33,074 nucleotides of DNA, from contig CAUJIB010000049.1 in assembly GCA_963205245.1 (NCBI GenBank), positions 1 to 33,074 of the forward strand. Reading direction: 5' to 3'. Shown piece after piece: positions 8,084-16,387 of this stretch. Positions within the stretch are counted from its first letter, which is position 1; each line of letters starts with the position of its first letter. The notes under the pieces were generated by a model. That model did no database searches. It was not told the DNA's origin and was given only the letters and a program-made list of their open reading frames with translations. A program made the translations under genes and the position numbers. This stretch comes from Pseudomonadota bacterium (lineage in GTDB: Bacteria > Pseudomonadota > Alphaproteobacteria > Rickettsiales > SXRF01).

Positions 8084-10149
8084 GCAGCCATAAAGTACAA
8101 CCTAAAACTATTAATATTACCAGATCTATAATTCAGGCATTTGTAAAATTGTCACCTGTGGTGCAATTACGAAATCCCGTAGTATTTGTTGTATATCTCG
8201 GGACTATTGTAGTTTCTGGGTTATATGTCGCGCAATTATCTGGTATGAAAGTTGGTAATGAACCAGCGTGGTTTACTTTATCAGTTGCGATATGGTTATG
8301 GATTACAGTTTTATTTTCCAATTTTGCCGAAAGTCTTGCTGAAGACAGGGGAAAGACGCAGGCGGAAAGCCTGAGAACATTGAGGAAAGAAGTAAATGCA
8401 AAAAAAATCCGCAATATAGACAAAAAGGAAGATTATGAAACAATTCCAGCATCGAGGCTGTGTAAGGATGATTTAGTTCTGATAGAAGCAGGAGACCCTA
8501 TTCCTAGCGACGGGCAAGTAGTTTATGGTATTGCTTCAGTGGATGAAAGTGCAATAACTGGAGAATCAGCCCCTGTTATCCGCGAATCAGGAGGTGATTC
8601 AGATGCAGTTACCGGCGGAACGCGTGTTCTTTCTGACTGGATAATAATAAGGATAACAGCCAATGCCGGAGAAAGTTTTATTGACCGGATGGTATCACTT
8701 GTAGAAGGTGCAAAGCGGCAAAAAACTCCTAATGAAATTTCCCTTTCTGTTTTTCTTGCCATGCTTACAGCTACATTTCTTATTACAATAATAACCCTTT
8801 TACCTTTTTCCATTTTCAGCGTTGAGCAAAACGGTACGGGACAGGTAGTTAGTTTAACTGTTTTGGTGGCGTTGCTTATCTGCCTTTCTCCAACAACTAT
8901 TGGCGGGCTTATTTCTACAATAAGTATCGCTGGGATGAATCGCCTGCTTAAAGCCAATGTTATTGTTTCATCAGGGCGTGCCGTAGAAGCAGCAGGAGAT
9001 ATAAACTGTATCCTACTTGATAAAACAGGAACAATTACCCATGGCAACCGCCAAGCAGAAGAGATTTTTCCTGCTGCTGGCATAAATATTGAAGAAGTAG
9101 CAAAATCTGCGCAATTATCTTCTTTTATGGATCAGACACCGGAAGGTAAAAGCATATTGTCACTGGTACGTTCAAAATATTATTTTCCAGATATTACCGT
9201 CGGTCCAGAGGGTAGTGAATTTATTGAATTTAGTGCTGAAACACGTTTAAGCGGTATAAAAATCGGTAACCGCCTTATCCTTAAAGGTGCATCTGATTCT
9301 ATAGAAAAACAATTACAGCTTACTGGTTCTAAAATCCCTGAAGATTTACGCCGCAAGATTGATGATATATCCCGTCTTGGCGGCACAGCTTTGGTGTTGA
9401 TGGATAACGGACGGGCATTAGGTGTTATTTACTTAAAAGATATAATTAAGACGGGAATAAAAGAACGTCTTGCCGACCTCCGCAAAATGGGTATCAGGAG
9501 CATAATGATTACTGGTGATAACCCTCTTACCGCCGCGGCTATTGCAGCTGAAGCAGGGGTTGATGATTATCTGGCACAAGCAACGCCTGAGCAAAAACTC
9601 AAGCTGATACGTAAAATGCAGACAAGTGGTGAGCTGGTCGCTATGGTTGGTGACGGTACGAACGATGCCCCTGCACTTGCCCAATCAGACGTAGCAGTAG
9701 TTATGAATAGCGGCACGCAAGCTGCTAAAGAAGCTGGAAACATGATAGATCTGGATTCTGATCCTACTAAAATTATTGAAATTGTAGAAATCGGCAAACA
9801 ACTACTCATGACACGCGGTTCAATGACAACCTTTTCTATAGCTAACGAAGTTGCCAAATATTTTACGCTGATTCCTGCTTCTTTTATCAGCACATATCCC
9901 GAATTAAATTATCTGAATATCATGCACTTGACTTCACCAATTTCTGCGATTTTATCAGCAATAATTTTTAATGCTCTGGTTATAATCGCCTTTATACCGC
10001 TAGCACTTAGAGGGGTTACCTACCGTCCTGTAAGTGCAGCGGCTCTTTTACGCCACAACTTGCTTATATATGGATTAGGAGGACTATTAGTGCCATTTAT
10101 TGGAATTAAGGTGATTGACATTATACTTACTATTATAGGGGCTGTATAA
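8080..10149 (+). CDS. kdpB: K+-transporting ATPase ATP-binding subunit KdpB
   Basis: KdpB is the P-type ATPase subunit that energises K+ uptake. All hallmark motifs are present: the actuator loop ITGES (Ser163, equivalent to the E. coli Ser162 reported as an inhibitory phosphorylation site), the membrane motif SPTTIGG, the phosphorylation site LLDKTGT (Asp314), nucleotide-domain motifs including KGAS, the ITGDNPLTA segment, and the hinge [14 protein letters not shown] (about 523-530). At 689 aa it has normal family length (about 680). Its ATG overlaps the kdpA stop by 4 bases, a classic coupling arrangement, and kdpC follows after one base. No missing residue is apparent, so the enzyme should be active. 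Confidence 0.98.
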   Translation: MSSHKVQPKTINITRSIIQAFVKLSPVVQLRNPVVFVVYLGTIVVSGLYVAQLSGMKVGNEPAWFTLSVAIWLWITVLFSNFAESLAEDRGKTQAESLRTLRKEVNAKKIRNIDKKEDYETIPASRLCKDDLVLIEAGDPIPSDGQVVYGIASVDESAITGESAPVIRESGGDSDAVTGGTRVLSDWIIIRITANAGESFIDRMVSLVEGAKRQKTPNEISLSVFLAMLTATFLITIITLLPFSIFSVEQNGTGQVVSLTVLVALLICLSPTTIGGLISTISIAGMNRLLKANVIVSSGRAVEAAGDINCILLDKTGTITHGNRQAEEIFPAAGINIEEVAKSAQLSSFMDQTPEGKSILSLVRSKYYFPDITVGPEGSEFIEFSAETRLSGIKIGNRLILKGASDSIEKQLQLTGSKIPEDLRRKIDDISRLGGTALVLMDNGRALGVIYLKDIIKTGIKERLADLRKMGIRSIMITGDNPLTAAAIAAEAGVDDYLAQATPEQKLKLIRKMQTSGELVAMVGDGTNDAPALAQSDVAVVMNSGTQAAKEAGNMIDLDSDPTKIIEIVEIGKQLLMTRGSMTTFSIANEVAKYFTLIPASFISTYPELNYLNIMHLTSPISAILSAIIFNALVIIAFIPLALRGVTYRPVSAAALLRHNLLIYGLGGLLVPFIGIKVIDIILTIIGAV

Positions 10150-10150
10150 T

Positions 10151-10753
10151 ATGAACGGTAAAAATGATATTAAAAGCCTAATCGCCTCTGTCCGTACTGC
10201 ACTTAGCCTCCTTGTTGTGCTAACCATTCTCTTGGGTGTAGTTTATCCTTTAGTAGTGACTGTAATTGCAAAAATATTTTTTGCAGACGCGTCGTCAGGC
10301 AGCCTTATTAGCAGGGACGGGAAAATAATCGGTTCACACCTACTTGCCCAGAATTTTACTGATCCTAAATATTTTTGGGCTAGACCATCACAGAATAATT
10401 ATAATGCCATGGATTCCGCAGGAACTAATTTAAGCCCTGCAAACCCTAAACTATTGGAAGCGGTTTCTGCCCGCACTCAAACCTTGCAAAAAGCTGATCC
10501 TGATAATAAGGACAAAATACCTGTTGATTTGGTTACCGCCTCTAGCAGCGGTCTTGATCCGCATATAAGTGTTGCTGCTGCTAAGTATCAGTCTTCCAGA
10601 ATCGCCAATGCACGCAAAATAAAACTGGAAGAAGTTCAGGTGTTGATAGATGGTAACACAAATTGGCAAAGCCAGTTTTTTGGTGAACCATATGTAAATG
10701 TCCTAGAACTGAATCTGGCACTTGATGAATTAAAGAATGAAGAAAAAAATTAG
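10151..10753 (+). CDS. kdpC: K+-transporting ATPase subunit KdpC
   Basis: KdpC is the accessory subunit with one N-terminal membrane helix (SLLVVLTILLGVVYPLVV, about residues 19-36) and a periplasmic domain; it raises the ATP affinity of KdpB. Family motifs are clear: IGSHLLAQNFTDPKYFWARP, then the SAGTNLSPANP loop, and the late DPHIS segment. At 200 aa it matches the family. It begins one base after the kdpB stop. It ends the operon: no kdpD or kdpE follows, and the next gene, ending 15 bases away, is on the opposite strand. Control by a sensor elsewhere in the genome is therefore implied. Confidence 0.96.
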   Translation: MNGKNDIKSLIASVRTALSLLVVLTILLGVVYPLVVTVIAKIFFADASSGSLISRDGKIIGSHLLAQNFTDPKYFWARPSQNNYNAMDSAGTNLSPANPKLLEAVSARTQTLQKADPDNKDKIPVDLVTASSSGLDPHISVAAAKYQSSRIANARKIKLEEVQVLIDGNTNWQSQFFGEPYVNVLELNLALDELKNEEKN

Positions 10754-10767
10754 GGAATGCTTCTTTA

Positions 10768-11340
10768 TTAACGGTCAAGTATTGCTGATTTGAAATGCTC
10801 GCCTATACCGATTCTTTTAGCATATTCCATTCTGTTATCTACGATATCAGCGTCTAAGTCCCTAAATATTTTTACTATTTTATCTTTATTCGTATCAGAA
10901 AAAATTGCGCGCACAGCAAATATCTCTTTAACATCTGAAGATATTGTATTTTTATCGCATAAATTATCAACATGGTTTTGTATAGTTACCCAATTTTCTT
11001 CTAGGTATTTTGCCATTTGCCTAAAAATCCCAGTATTATTAAACTGTTTTACCAACTGGTCTTTTTTATCCTGCTTGCTGATAAATGATTTTGAATAATA
11101 ATTATCACCACTAATCTCGGCAATCCGTGCGGCAAGATCTTTATGTTCTAAAAAAGGATTGATTTTTGACTCACCACCTATAGTTTTTATATCAGGTAGA
11201 ATTTCAAGGACTGATTTTATTGATTGCAGGTTTTCTATAATCTCCGGATTATCAATTAATAATTTTTTGCTCTTAAAAATTCTTGCAACTTCTTTAACTT
11301 TATTAATAGTATCTGAGATCGGGGTTTTGATCATTGTCAT
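10768..11340 (-). CDS. Hypothetical protein, 190 aa, coupled to mrcA
   Basis: A lysine- and isoleucine-rich, probably all-helical protein without signal peptide or membrane helix; I recognise no domain. It follows mrcA on the minus strand by 11 bases. Its ribosome binding site AAGGAT (11348-11353) overlaps the mrcA TAA stop (11352-11354), so it is almost certainly translated from the same mRNA as the amidase and PBP1A. The predicted coding quality (regular polar/hydrophobic heptad-like patterning, few rare features) supports a real gene. A cytoplasmic role linked to cell-wall synthesis is only suggested by position. It could also be an unrelated lineage-specific gene inserted downstream. It converges with kdpC. 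Confidence 0.65.
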   Translation of the reverse strand: MTMIKTPISDTINKVKEVARIFKSKKLLIDNPEIIENLQSIKSVLEILPDIKTIGGESKINPFLEHKDLAARIAEISGDNYYSKSFISKQDKKDQLVKQFNNTGIFRQMAKYLEENWVTIQNHVDNLCDKNTISSDVKEIFAVRAIFSDTNKDKIVKIFRDLDADIVDNRMEYAKRIGIGEHFKSAILDR

Positions 11341-11351
11341 AATTTTTATCC

Positions 11352-13979
11352 TTAATATAAACCACCTGTGCCAACTAAAGGCCGAGACTCATCAGGCTCT
11401 TCCATATAGTTATCGTCTTCCGAAGAATGGATAAGCGGCGGTTGAGTTTCTGAATCAGGTGGATTTATCACTATACTTGCTTCTGGGTTAGAACCATTAA
11501 TATTATCTGTTTTTCTTTCATACGGTACAAAAACCGGTGCGCCAACTATAAATGCTTCCTCAATAATTTTAGCATCCGGAGGCTCTGTGCCATCAAGCGG
11601 TAATCCTGTATGTAGATCTATTTTTACAAGCTGGATACCCCTTGGCACGCGAAATGGTTTATTAGGTACATCTTTGAGCGCATCTTTCATAAAAGCGATG
11701 AAAGCTGGAAGTGCAACCGAACCGCCAGTTTCTTTTCTACCAAGTGTACGTGGTTTATCGTATCCTACAAAAACTCCAACCACCAGATCCGGTGTAAAGC
11801 CTACAAACCAAGTATCAAGGCTGTCATTGGTTGTACCAGTTTTTCCAGCTACTATTTTGCCTATTTCCTTAGAACGGGCTGCCGTCCCCCTTACTGCAAC
11901 TCCTTGCAGCATTGAAGTTATCTGATAGGCAATGCGCGGATCAGCAACCTGATCACGGTTATCTCTCAATTCCGGCGGAAGAGTCTTTTCATTTATCATA
12001 CCAGCATCTGCAACAAGGCAAGCACTGCAATCCCTATTATCACGACGATAAATAATTTTTCCATGCCGGTCATCAATACGCTCTATAAGTGATGGAACAT
12101 TTTTTTTGCCCCCGTTAGCAATCATCCCGTAAGCATTCACTAACCTTAGCAAGGTTGTTTCCATTGAACCTAAAACAATTGAAAAATGTTCTGGCGGGTC
12201 ATCATAAATACCGAAGCGTTTGCCGATTTCTAAAACTTTATCAAGCCCCATTGCCTGAGCAATCCGCACAGTCATAGTATTACGGGATTTTTCAAGACCT
12301 ACCCGCATGGTAGTAGGACCTAAATATTCATTATGATAATTAGAAGGTTTCCATGCTGACATGCCTCTGCCCTGCGACATTTCTACTGGAGCATCTAAAA
12401 ATACATCCGAAGGCTTAAAGCCATTTTCAAGTCCTGCCATATAAACAAACGGCTTGAATGATGAACCGGGCTGGCGTTTGGCTTGGGTGGCACGGTTAAA
12501 TTCTGTGCCACCGTAAGCATACCCACCCGACATAGCCAGCACCCGTCCGGTATGCGGATCAAGTACCACCATCGCCCCATTTATCTCCGGAACTTGCGCT
12601 AGGTTCCATATTTTTTTTATATCAACCATATCGGCTGATTTTTTATCAGTAGTTTTTTTACCGGTTACAGGTTTCCTAGGATTTACAATTTTTTCTTCAT
12701 CATCATTAAGTTCGGAAGCAATTATAACATCTCCAACTTTTAATATATCCGCTGGTCTTTTCACTTCCGCACCAAGCTTACCATCCGCTATAATACGGCG
12801 AGTCCATTTCATAAGAGAAAACGGGATATAACCTCGTTTATCATCCTCAAACATAATTTGAGCTTTGTTTTCATCCAATGAAAATACCACAGCTAATTTC
12901 TGGTTATCCAGCAAATGATAGGAATGTTCCTTGCTAAGGGTAGCAAGGTTGGATTTCCATTCTTTTTCACTATTTATATGTGCAATTGCACCGCGATAGC
13001 CACGCCTTTTATCATATTCTATCAAAGCTTTACGCAAAGCATTATCAGCTGTTTTCTGAATTTCAGGCTCAAGGGTGGTTTTTACCACTAAACCACCACC
13101 ATAAAGCACGTCTGAACCATACATATCCGCTAGGGAACGCCTCACTTCTTCGGCAAAAAAATCCGCCCGCGCTATTTCTGTCATATCCCTATTACGCAGG
13201 GTAATAGGTGTGTTTTTAGCTGTTTTTGCCTGCTCACCGGTAATATATCCATCTTCATTCATACGGTCTATCACCCAATCACGGCGTATCTTAGCTGCGT
13301 CATAATTTTTGCGCGGATTATATTGTGCCGGAGCTTTAGGTTCAGTGGCAAGCAATGCCACTTCTTCTACCGTAAGTTCATCAAGTGATTTATTAAAATA
13401 ATTTTGGGCAGCAGCAGCTACTCCATAAGAACCAAGTCCTAGATAAATTTCATTCAGGTATAATTCTAAAATTTTATCCTTGCTGTACACCTTGCTGATA
13501 CGCATCGCAAGAATTGCTTCTTTAATTTTTCTCTCAAATGATTTCTCATTAGTAAGCAGGAAATTCTTTACTACCTGCTGCGTGATTGTTGAACCGCCAA
13601 CCAGAGATTTTCCCTGTCCGTAATTTACCACATTATCACGCACAGCACGTGCAAGACCTGTAAAATCAATTCCGGTATGTTTGTAAAAATTTTTGTCTTC
13701 TGCAGCTAAAAAAGCATTTATAACTGATTTAGGGATTGCCGAAAGCGGTACGAATACCCGTTTTTCCGTGGCATATTCTGCCAATAACTTTCCATCAGCG
13801 GCATAAAGACGGGTAAGTGTAGCAGGGTCATATTTTTCCAATTGGCTATAATCGGGTAAATCCTTGGCGTAATAATTAAACATGAATACGCCAACCATTG
13901 CTCCAAGAACAGTGAGAGTAAAAGCAATAGAAAACAGCCAGCCTAAAAGCCCGATAACATTACTAGATATTTTATTCAT
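11352..13979 (-). CDS. mrcA: Penicillin-binding protein 1A, bifunctional peptidoglycan synthase
   Basis: A class A PBP that polymerises glycan strands from lipid II and cross-links peptides in the periplasm. An N-terminal membrane anchor (about 10-35) is followed by a GT51 glycosyltransferase domain with AAEDKNFYKH (catalytic Glu94), GGSTITQQ and RKIKEAILAMRISK; then an OB-like insert (about 320-440); then the transpeptidase domain with SSFKP (nucleophile Ser about 505), SRN in EKSRNTMTV, and KTGTT (about 712). The C-terminal tail is proline- and acid-rich. At 875 aa it fits alphaproteobacterial PBP1A. Its ATG overlaps the amidase TGA (ATGA), so the two are translationally coupled, and an unknown 190-aa gene follows. 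All catalytic motifs are intact. Confidence 0.96.
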   Translation of the reverse strand: MNKISSNVIGLLGWLFSIAFTLTVLGAMVGVFMFNYYAKDLPDYSQLEKYDPATLTRLYAADGKLLAEYATEKRVFVPLSAIPKSVINAFLAAEDKNFYKHTGIDFTGLARAVRDNVVNYGQGKSLVGGSTITQQVVKNFLLTNEKSFERKIKEAILAMRISKVYSKDKILELYLNEIYLGLGSYGVAAAAQNYFNKSLDELTVEEVALLATEPKAPAQYNPRKNYDAAKIRRDWVIDRMNEDGYITGEQAKTAKNTPITLRNRDMTEIARADFFAEEVRRSLADMYGSDVLYGGGLVVKTTLEPEIQKTADNALRKALIEYDKRRGYRGAIAHINSEKEWKSNLATLSKEHSYHLLDNQKLAVVFSLDENKAQIMFEDDKRGYIPFSLMKWTRRIIADGKLGAEVKRPADILKVGDVIIASELNDDEEKIVNPRKPVTGKKTTDKKSADMVDIKKIWNLAQVPEINGAMVVLDPHTGRVLAMSGGYAYGGTEFNRATQAKRQPGSSFKPFVYMAGLENGFKPSDVFLDAPVEMSQGRGMSAWKPSNYHNEYLGPTTMRVGLEKSRNTMTVRIAQAMGLDKVLEIGKRFGIYDDPPEHFSIVLGSMETTLLRLVNAYGMIANGGKKNVPSLIERIDDRHGKIIYRRDNRDCSACLVADAGMINEKTLPPELRDNRDQVADPRIAYQITSMLQGVAVRGTAARSKEIGKIVAGKTGTTNDSLDTWFVGFTPDLVVGVFVGYDKPRTLGRKETGGSVALPAFIAFMKDALKDVPNKPFRVPRGIQLVKIDLHTGLPLDGTEPPDAKIIEEAFIVGAPVFVPYERKTDNINGSNPEASIVINPPDSETQPPLIHSSEDDNYMEEPDESRPLVGTGGLY

Positions 13980-15181
13980 AATGCTGCCGCACCCAATACT
14001 GTTTCTTTCCTGCGGAAATATGCCTCAATTCCTGCGATAATACCAGATGTTACTTTTTCACGATATGTTTTTGATTTAATTTCTTTCTCCTCCTGCGGAT
14101 GCGACAGGAATCCTATTTCAATTAATACTGATGGTATATCCGGTGCTTTAAGCACGGCAAAACCGGCGAATCTATGAGTATTCGGCAAAGTCCTTACCCT
14201 GTTATCCAGATTAGCCACCAGAAAATCTGCAAACATGGCTGAATTATTTTTAGTTTCACGTTGTGCAAGTGAAATTAAAATATCTGCAACTTCCGCCCGC
14301 TCGTCCGACAAATCCATTCCACCGATAATATCCGATTTATTTTCCCGCGCCGCCAATGCCTCCGCTTCTTTATCGGAAGCGTTTTCTGATACGGTATAAA
14401 CTGAAAGCCCTCTCGCCTCCTCTTCTTCTGCTGAATCAGCATGAAGGGAGATAAACAAGCTAGCCCCTGCTTTTCTGGCGATCTCCACCCTTTTTCTTAA
14501 CATTATAAACTCATCTTCCGAACGGGTAAGCTGTACACGGTATTTATTCAGTTTGAGAAGTTTAGTTTTAAGTGCCAGAGCATATCCCAACACCACATCT
14601 TTTTCCTGAGTACCACCATCACCAATCGCACCGGGATCAACCCCACCATGCCCTGCATCTATAATAATAAGTGGTGGCAAATTAGATTTATATTTTTTAG
14701 GTGACTTAAAGTTTTTTATATTTTTTTCGGATTTTTTTCCATTATTTTTGGAAATGGTTTTTATTTCTTTTTTTACCAGATTTTCATTAGAACTATTTGT
14801 AGTGCTGCCAATAATATCTATAACAAGTTTATTCCCCTCAAGCCTCTGGGAAGAAACTTTGATAGCCTGCTCTAAATCAAAAACAAACCGCGAAGTTTTA
14901 GGGTCAAACTGCCCAAACCTTACCGCTTTTATCAATTTTCCGCTATAATCGTCAGGAAGAGCAACCTTATATTTCCCCGCTACTGATGGTACATCAACCA
15001 CCAACCGTTCTGGATTGGGAACTGTAAAAATTTTTTTCTTTTCAACATTAGCCACAGAAATAATGATTATCTCTTTGCCGTTTTTCTGCTCAAAGCGTAC
15101 AATATCAGCCGCAGAAACAATGCCGCAGAAAAACAGGCTAGCAATAAACACATATAGAAAATATAAGTTTTTTTTCATCAA
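13976..15181 (-). CDS. amiC: N-acetylmuramoyl-L-alanine amidase (AMIN + Amidase_3, AmiC type)
   Basis: A periplasmic zinc amidase that removes stem peptides from peptidoglycan, mainly during cell separation. A signal peptide (residues about 1-24, hydrophobic core then VSAAD) leads into an AMIN domain (about 25-125, VRFEQKNGKEIIIIS, then PERLVVDVPS), which targets AmiC-type enzymes to septal peptidoglycan. A lysine-rich linker follows, then the Amidase_3 catalytic domain with DAGHGGVDPGA (His178), the TQEKD glutamate, SLHAD and the catalytic-Glu segment LIEIGFLS. At 401 aa it is of normal size. The start could be the first or second ATG (MM); neither has a strong ribosome binding site. The stop overlaps the mrcA start. 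The amidase-PBP1A pairing beside rne is common in alphaproteobacteria. Confidence 0.94.
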   Translation of the reverse strand: MMKKNLYFLYVFIASLFFCGIVSAADIVRFEQKNGKEIIIISVANVEKKKIFTVPNPERLVVDVPSVAGKYKVALPDDYSGKLIKAVRFGQFDPKTSRFVFDLEQAIKVSSQRLEGNKLVIDIIGSTTNSSNENLVKKEIKTISKNNGKKSEKNIKNFKSPKKYKSNLPPLIIIDAGHGGVDPGAIGDGGTQEKDVVLGYALALKTKLLKLNKYRVQLTRSEDEFIMLRKRVEIARKAGASLFISLHADSAEEEEARGLSVYTVSENASDKEAEALAARENKSDIIGGMDLSDERAEVADILISLAQRETKNNSAMFADFLVANLDNRVRTLPNTHRFAGFAVLKAPDIPSVLIEIGFLSHPQEEKEIKSKTYREKVTSGIIAGIEAYFRRKETVLGAAAL

Positions 15182-15327
15182 AAATAGTCACGGCAAAAGC
15201 TACGGGTTGCTTGAACTAAGCTCTTCTATGACAAATAACACGTCTTTTGAATAAGAAAATCATCTTTTTTATAGATATATTTATCTAGTCACTAAAATGT
15301 AACTACAATAAAATATGATTATCCAGC

Positions 15328-15819
15328 TTACTGACCACGACCTTGCCCAGCAGAAATAGCATGCACCACTTCAGGAGAAGCCGTCTGACTAGCCCCAGCG
15401 AAAGTATTATTATAAGCATTTTTTAGCTTATTCAGTACATCCTTCTGACCACCAGAAATTTCAAGAAAAATTTCTAAATCACCAGCATGCTCTAATGCTT
15501 TACTTTTCAAAACCGAATCTAAATGACCAGCGTTAACAGTATCAGCTAAAGCACCAGCAACAACAGAACGGAATCTGTTTCTTGCGTAACCTTTTAGACC
15601 TTCACCATTACCTTCTCTAAGCTCAATAAGAGAACCTAGACCCATCTCCTCTTTTGCTCCGCTCAAGGCAGCACTAAGGCCAGACAAAGCTCCATCCACA
15701 CCTGATTTATCATTTGCAGCTTGTTTTAATTTATCAGCAGCCATCCTGACCACTTCAACAATTCCATCTGTTTTTTCTTTATCCATTAAATTATTCTGTG
15801 GTAAATTTTGATCTGACAT
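15328..15819 (-). CDS. Hypothetical protein, 163 aa, upstream of the amidase
   Basis: The ATG is preceded by GGGAGAT 6-7 bases upstream, one of the best ribosome binding sites in the window. The product is alanine-, glycine- and lysine-rich, mostly helical, and has no signal peptide. A weakly repetitive middle part (SGVDGALSGLSAALSG) and a low-complexity C-terminus (SAGQGRGQ) are visible. I recognise no family. It is on the same strand as the amidase, separated by 146 bases in which I see no clear terminator, so it may be co-transcribed or have its own unit. It sits inside the otherwise common rne/amidase neighbourhood, which suggests a lineage-specific addition. Confidence 0.65.
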   Translation of the reverse strand: MSDQNLPQNNLMDKEKTDGIVEVVRMAADKLKQAANDKSGVDGALSGLSAALSGAKEEMGLGSLIELREGNGEGLKGYARNRFRSVVAGALADTVNAGHLDSVLKSKALEHAGDLEIFLEISGGQKDVLNKLKNAYNNTFAGASQTASPEVVHAISAGQGRGQ

Positions 15820-16387
15820 AAGTTTATCTCCCTAAATAATATATATTATCAATATATTAATGACTAAAATTATGAAGATTCTAAACTTTTTATTATAAAA
15901 ATCAAATAATTTATTACGCTAATTTTATTTTTGGACAAATATTTTATTTAACCACGTTAATGTTGCTGCAAAAACGCCATCCCAGTTATAAAAAAATTAT
16001 GCATTAATACATAAGTTCATTGTATATTTCCTTTTTAGAAGTTATAGTGATTATGTTGATTACCGATAGTTTTAATTTATTCGTTATTTAACAATGGAAT
16101 AAGGGTAGTTGTTATTTTCCCCGCCTGCTTCAAAGTCTGTAAGAAAGCTAGCGGATGTTATGAAAATAGCGGTTATCTTGCAGTTTTTTCTAATTTTATT
16201 TATATAAACCACGACCTTATGGTTCGGTATGTCAGTTATTTTTATTGATTTGTTATTTAGCATTTTTTCACCACCACTCGCAAGGAGAGTGCGTGCCCCT
16301 ATTTACGTGAATTACCGTTTGCCTAATTATATATCGCCAAAAACCTGATCTGCTGCACTATAGGGCGACCAAAAGGAGTTCGCCGCT
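15820..16387 (+). promoter_or_regulatory. Long upstream/leader region of rne with possible RBS-occluding structure
   Basis: This 568-base region between two divergent genes holds no convincing ORF. The left part is very AT-rich and probably carries the divergent promoters. The last 120 bases are noticeably richer in GC and carry a small hairpin, CACTC-gcaagga-GAGTG (16275-16291). GGCGA (16364-16368) can pair either with TCGCC upstream (16334-16338) or with TCGCC downstream (16380-16384). The second pairing encloses the rne Shine-Dalgarno AAGGAG (16374-16378) in the loop, while the first would leave it free. RNase E is known to control its own message through its leader in enterobacteria; a similar role here is inferred. 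Confidence 0.45.

Noticed and set aside
8523-9083. 186-aa ORF on the minus strand inside kdpB
   Set aside because: It lies antisense to an intact P-type ATPase with all motifs, and its translation is low-information S/R/P/I sequence without a ribosome binding site; it is a shadow ORF.
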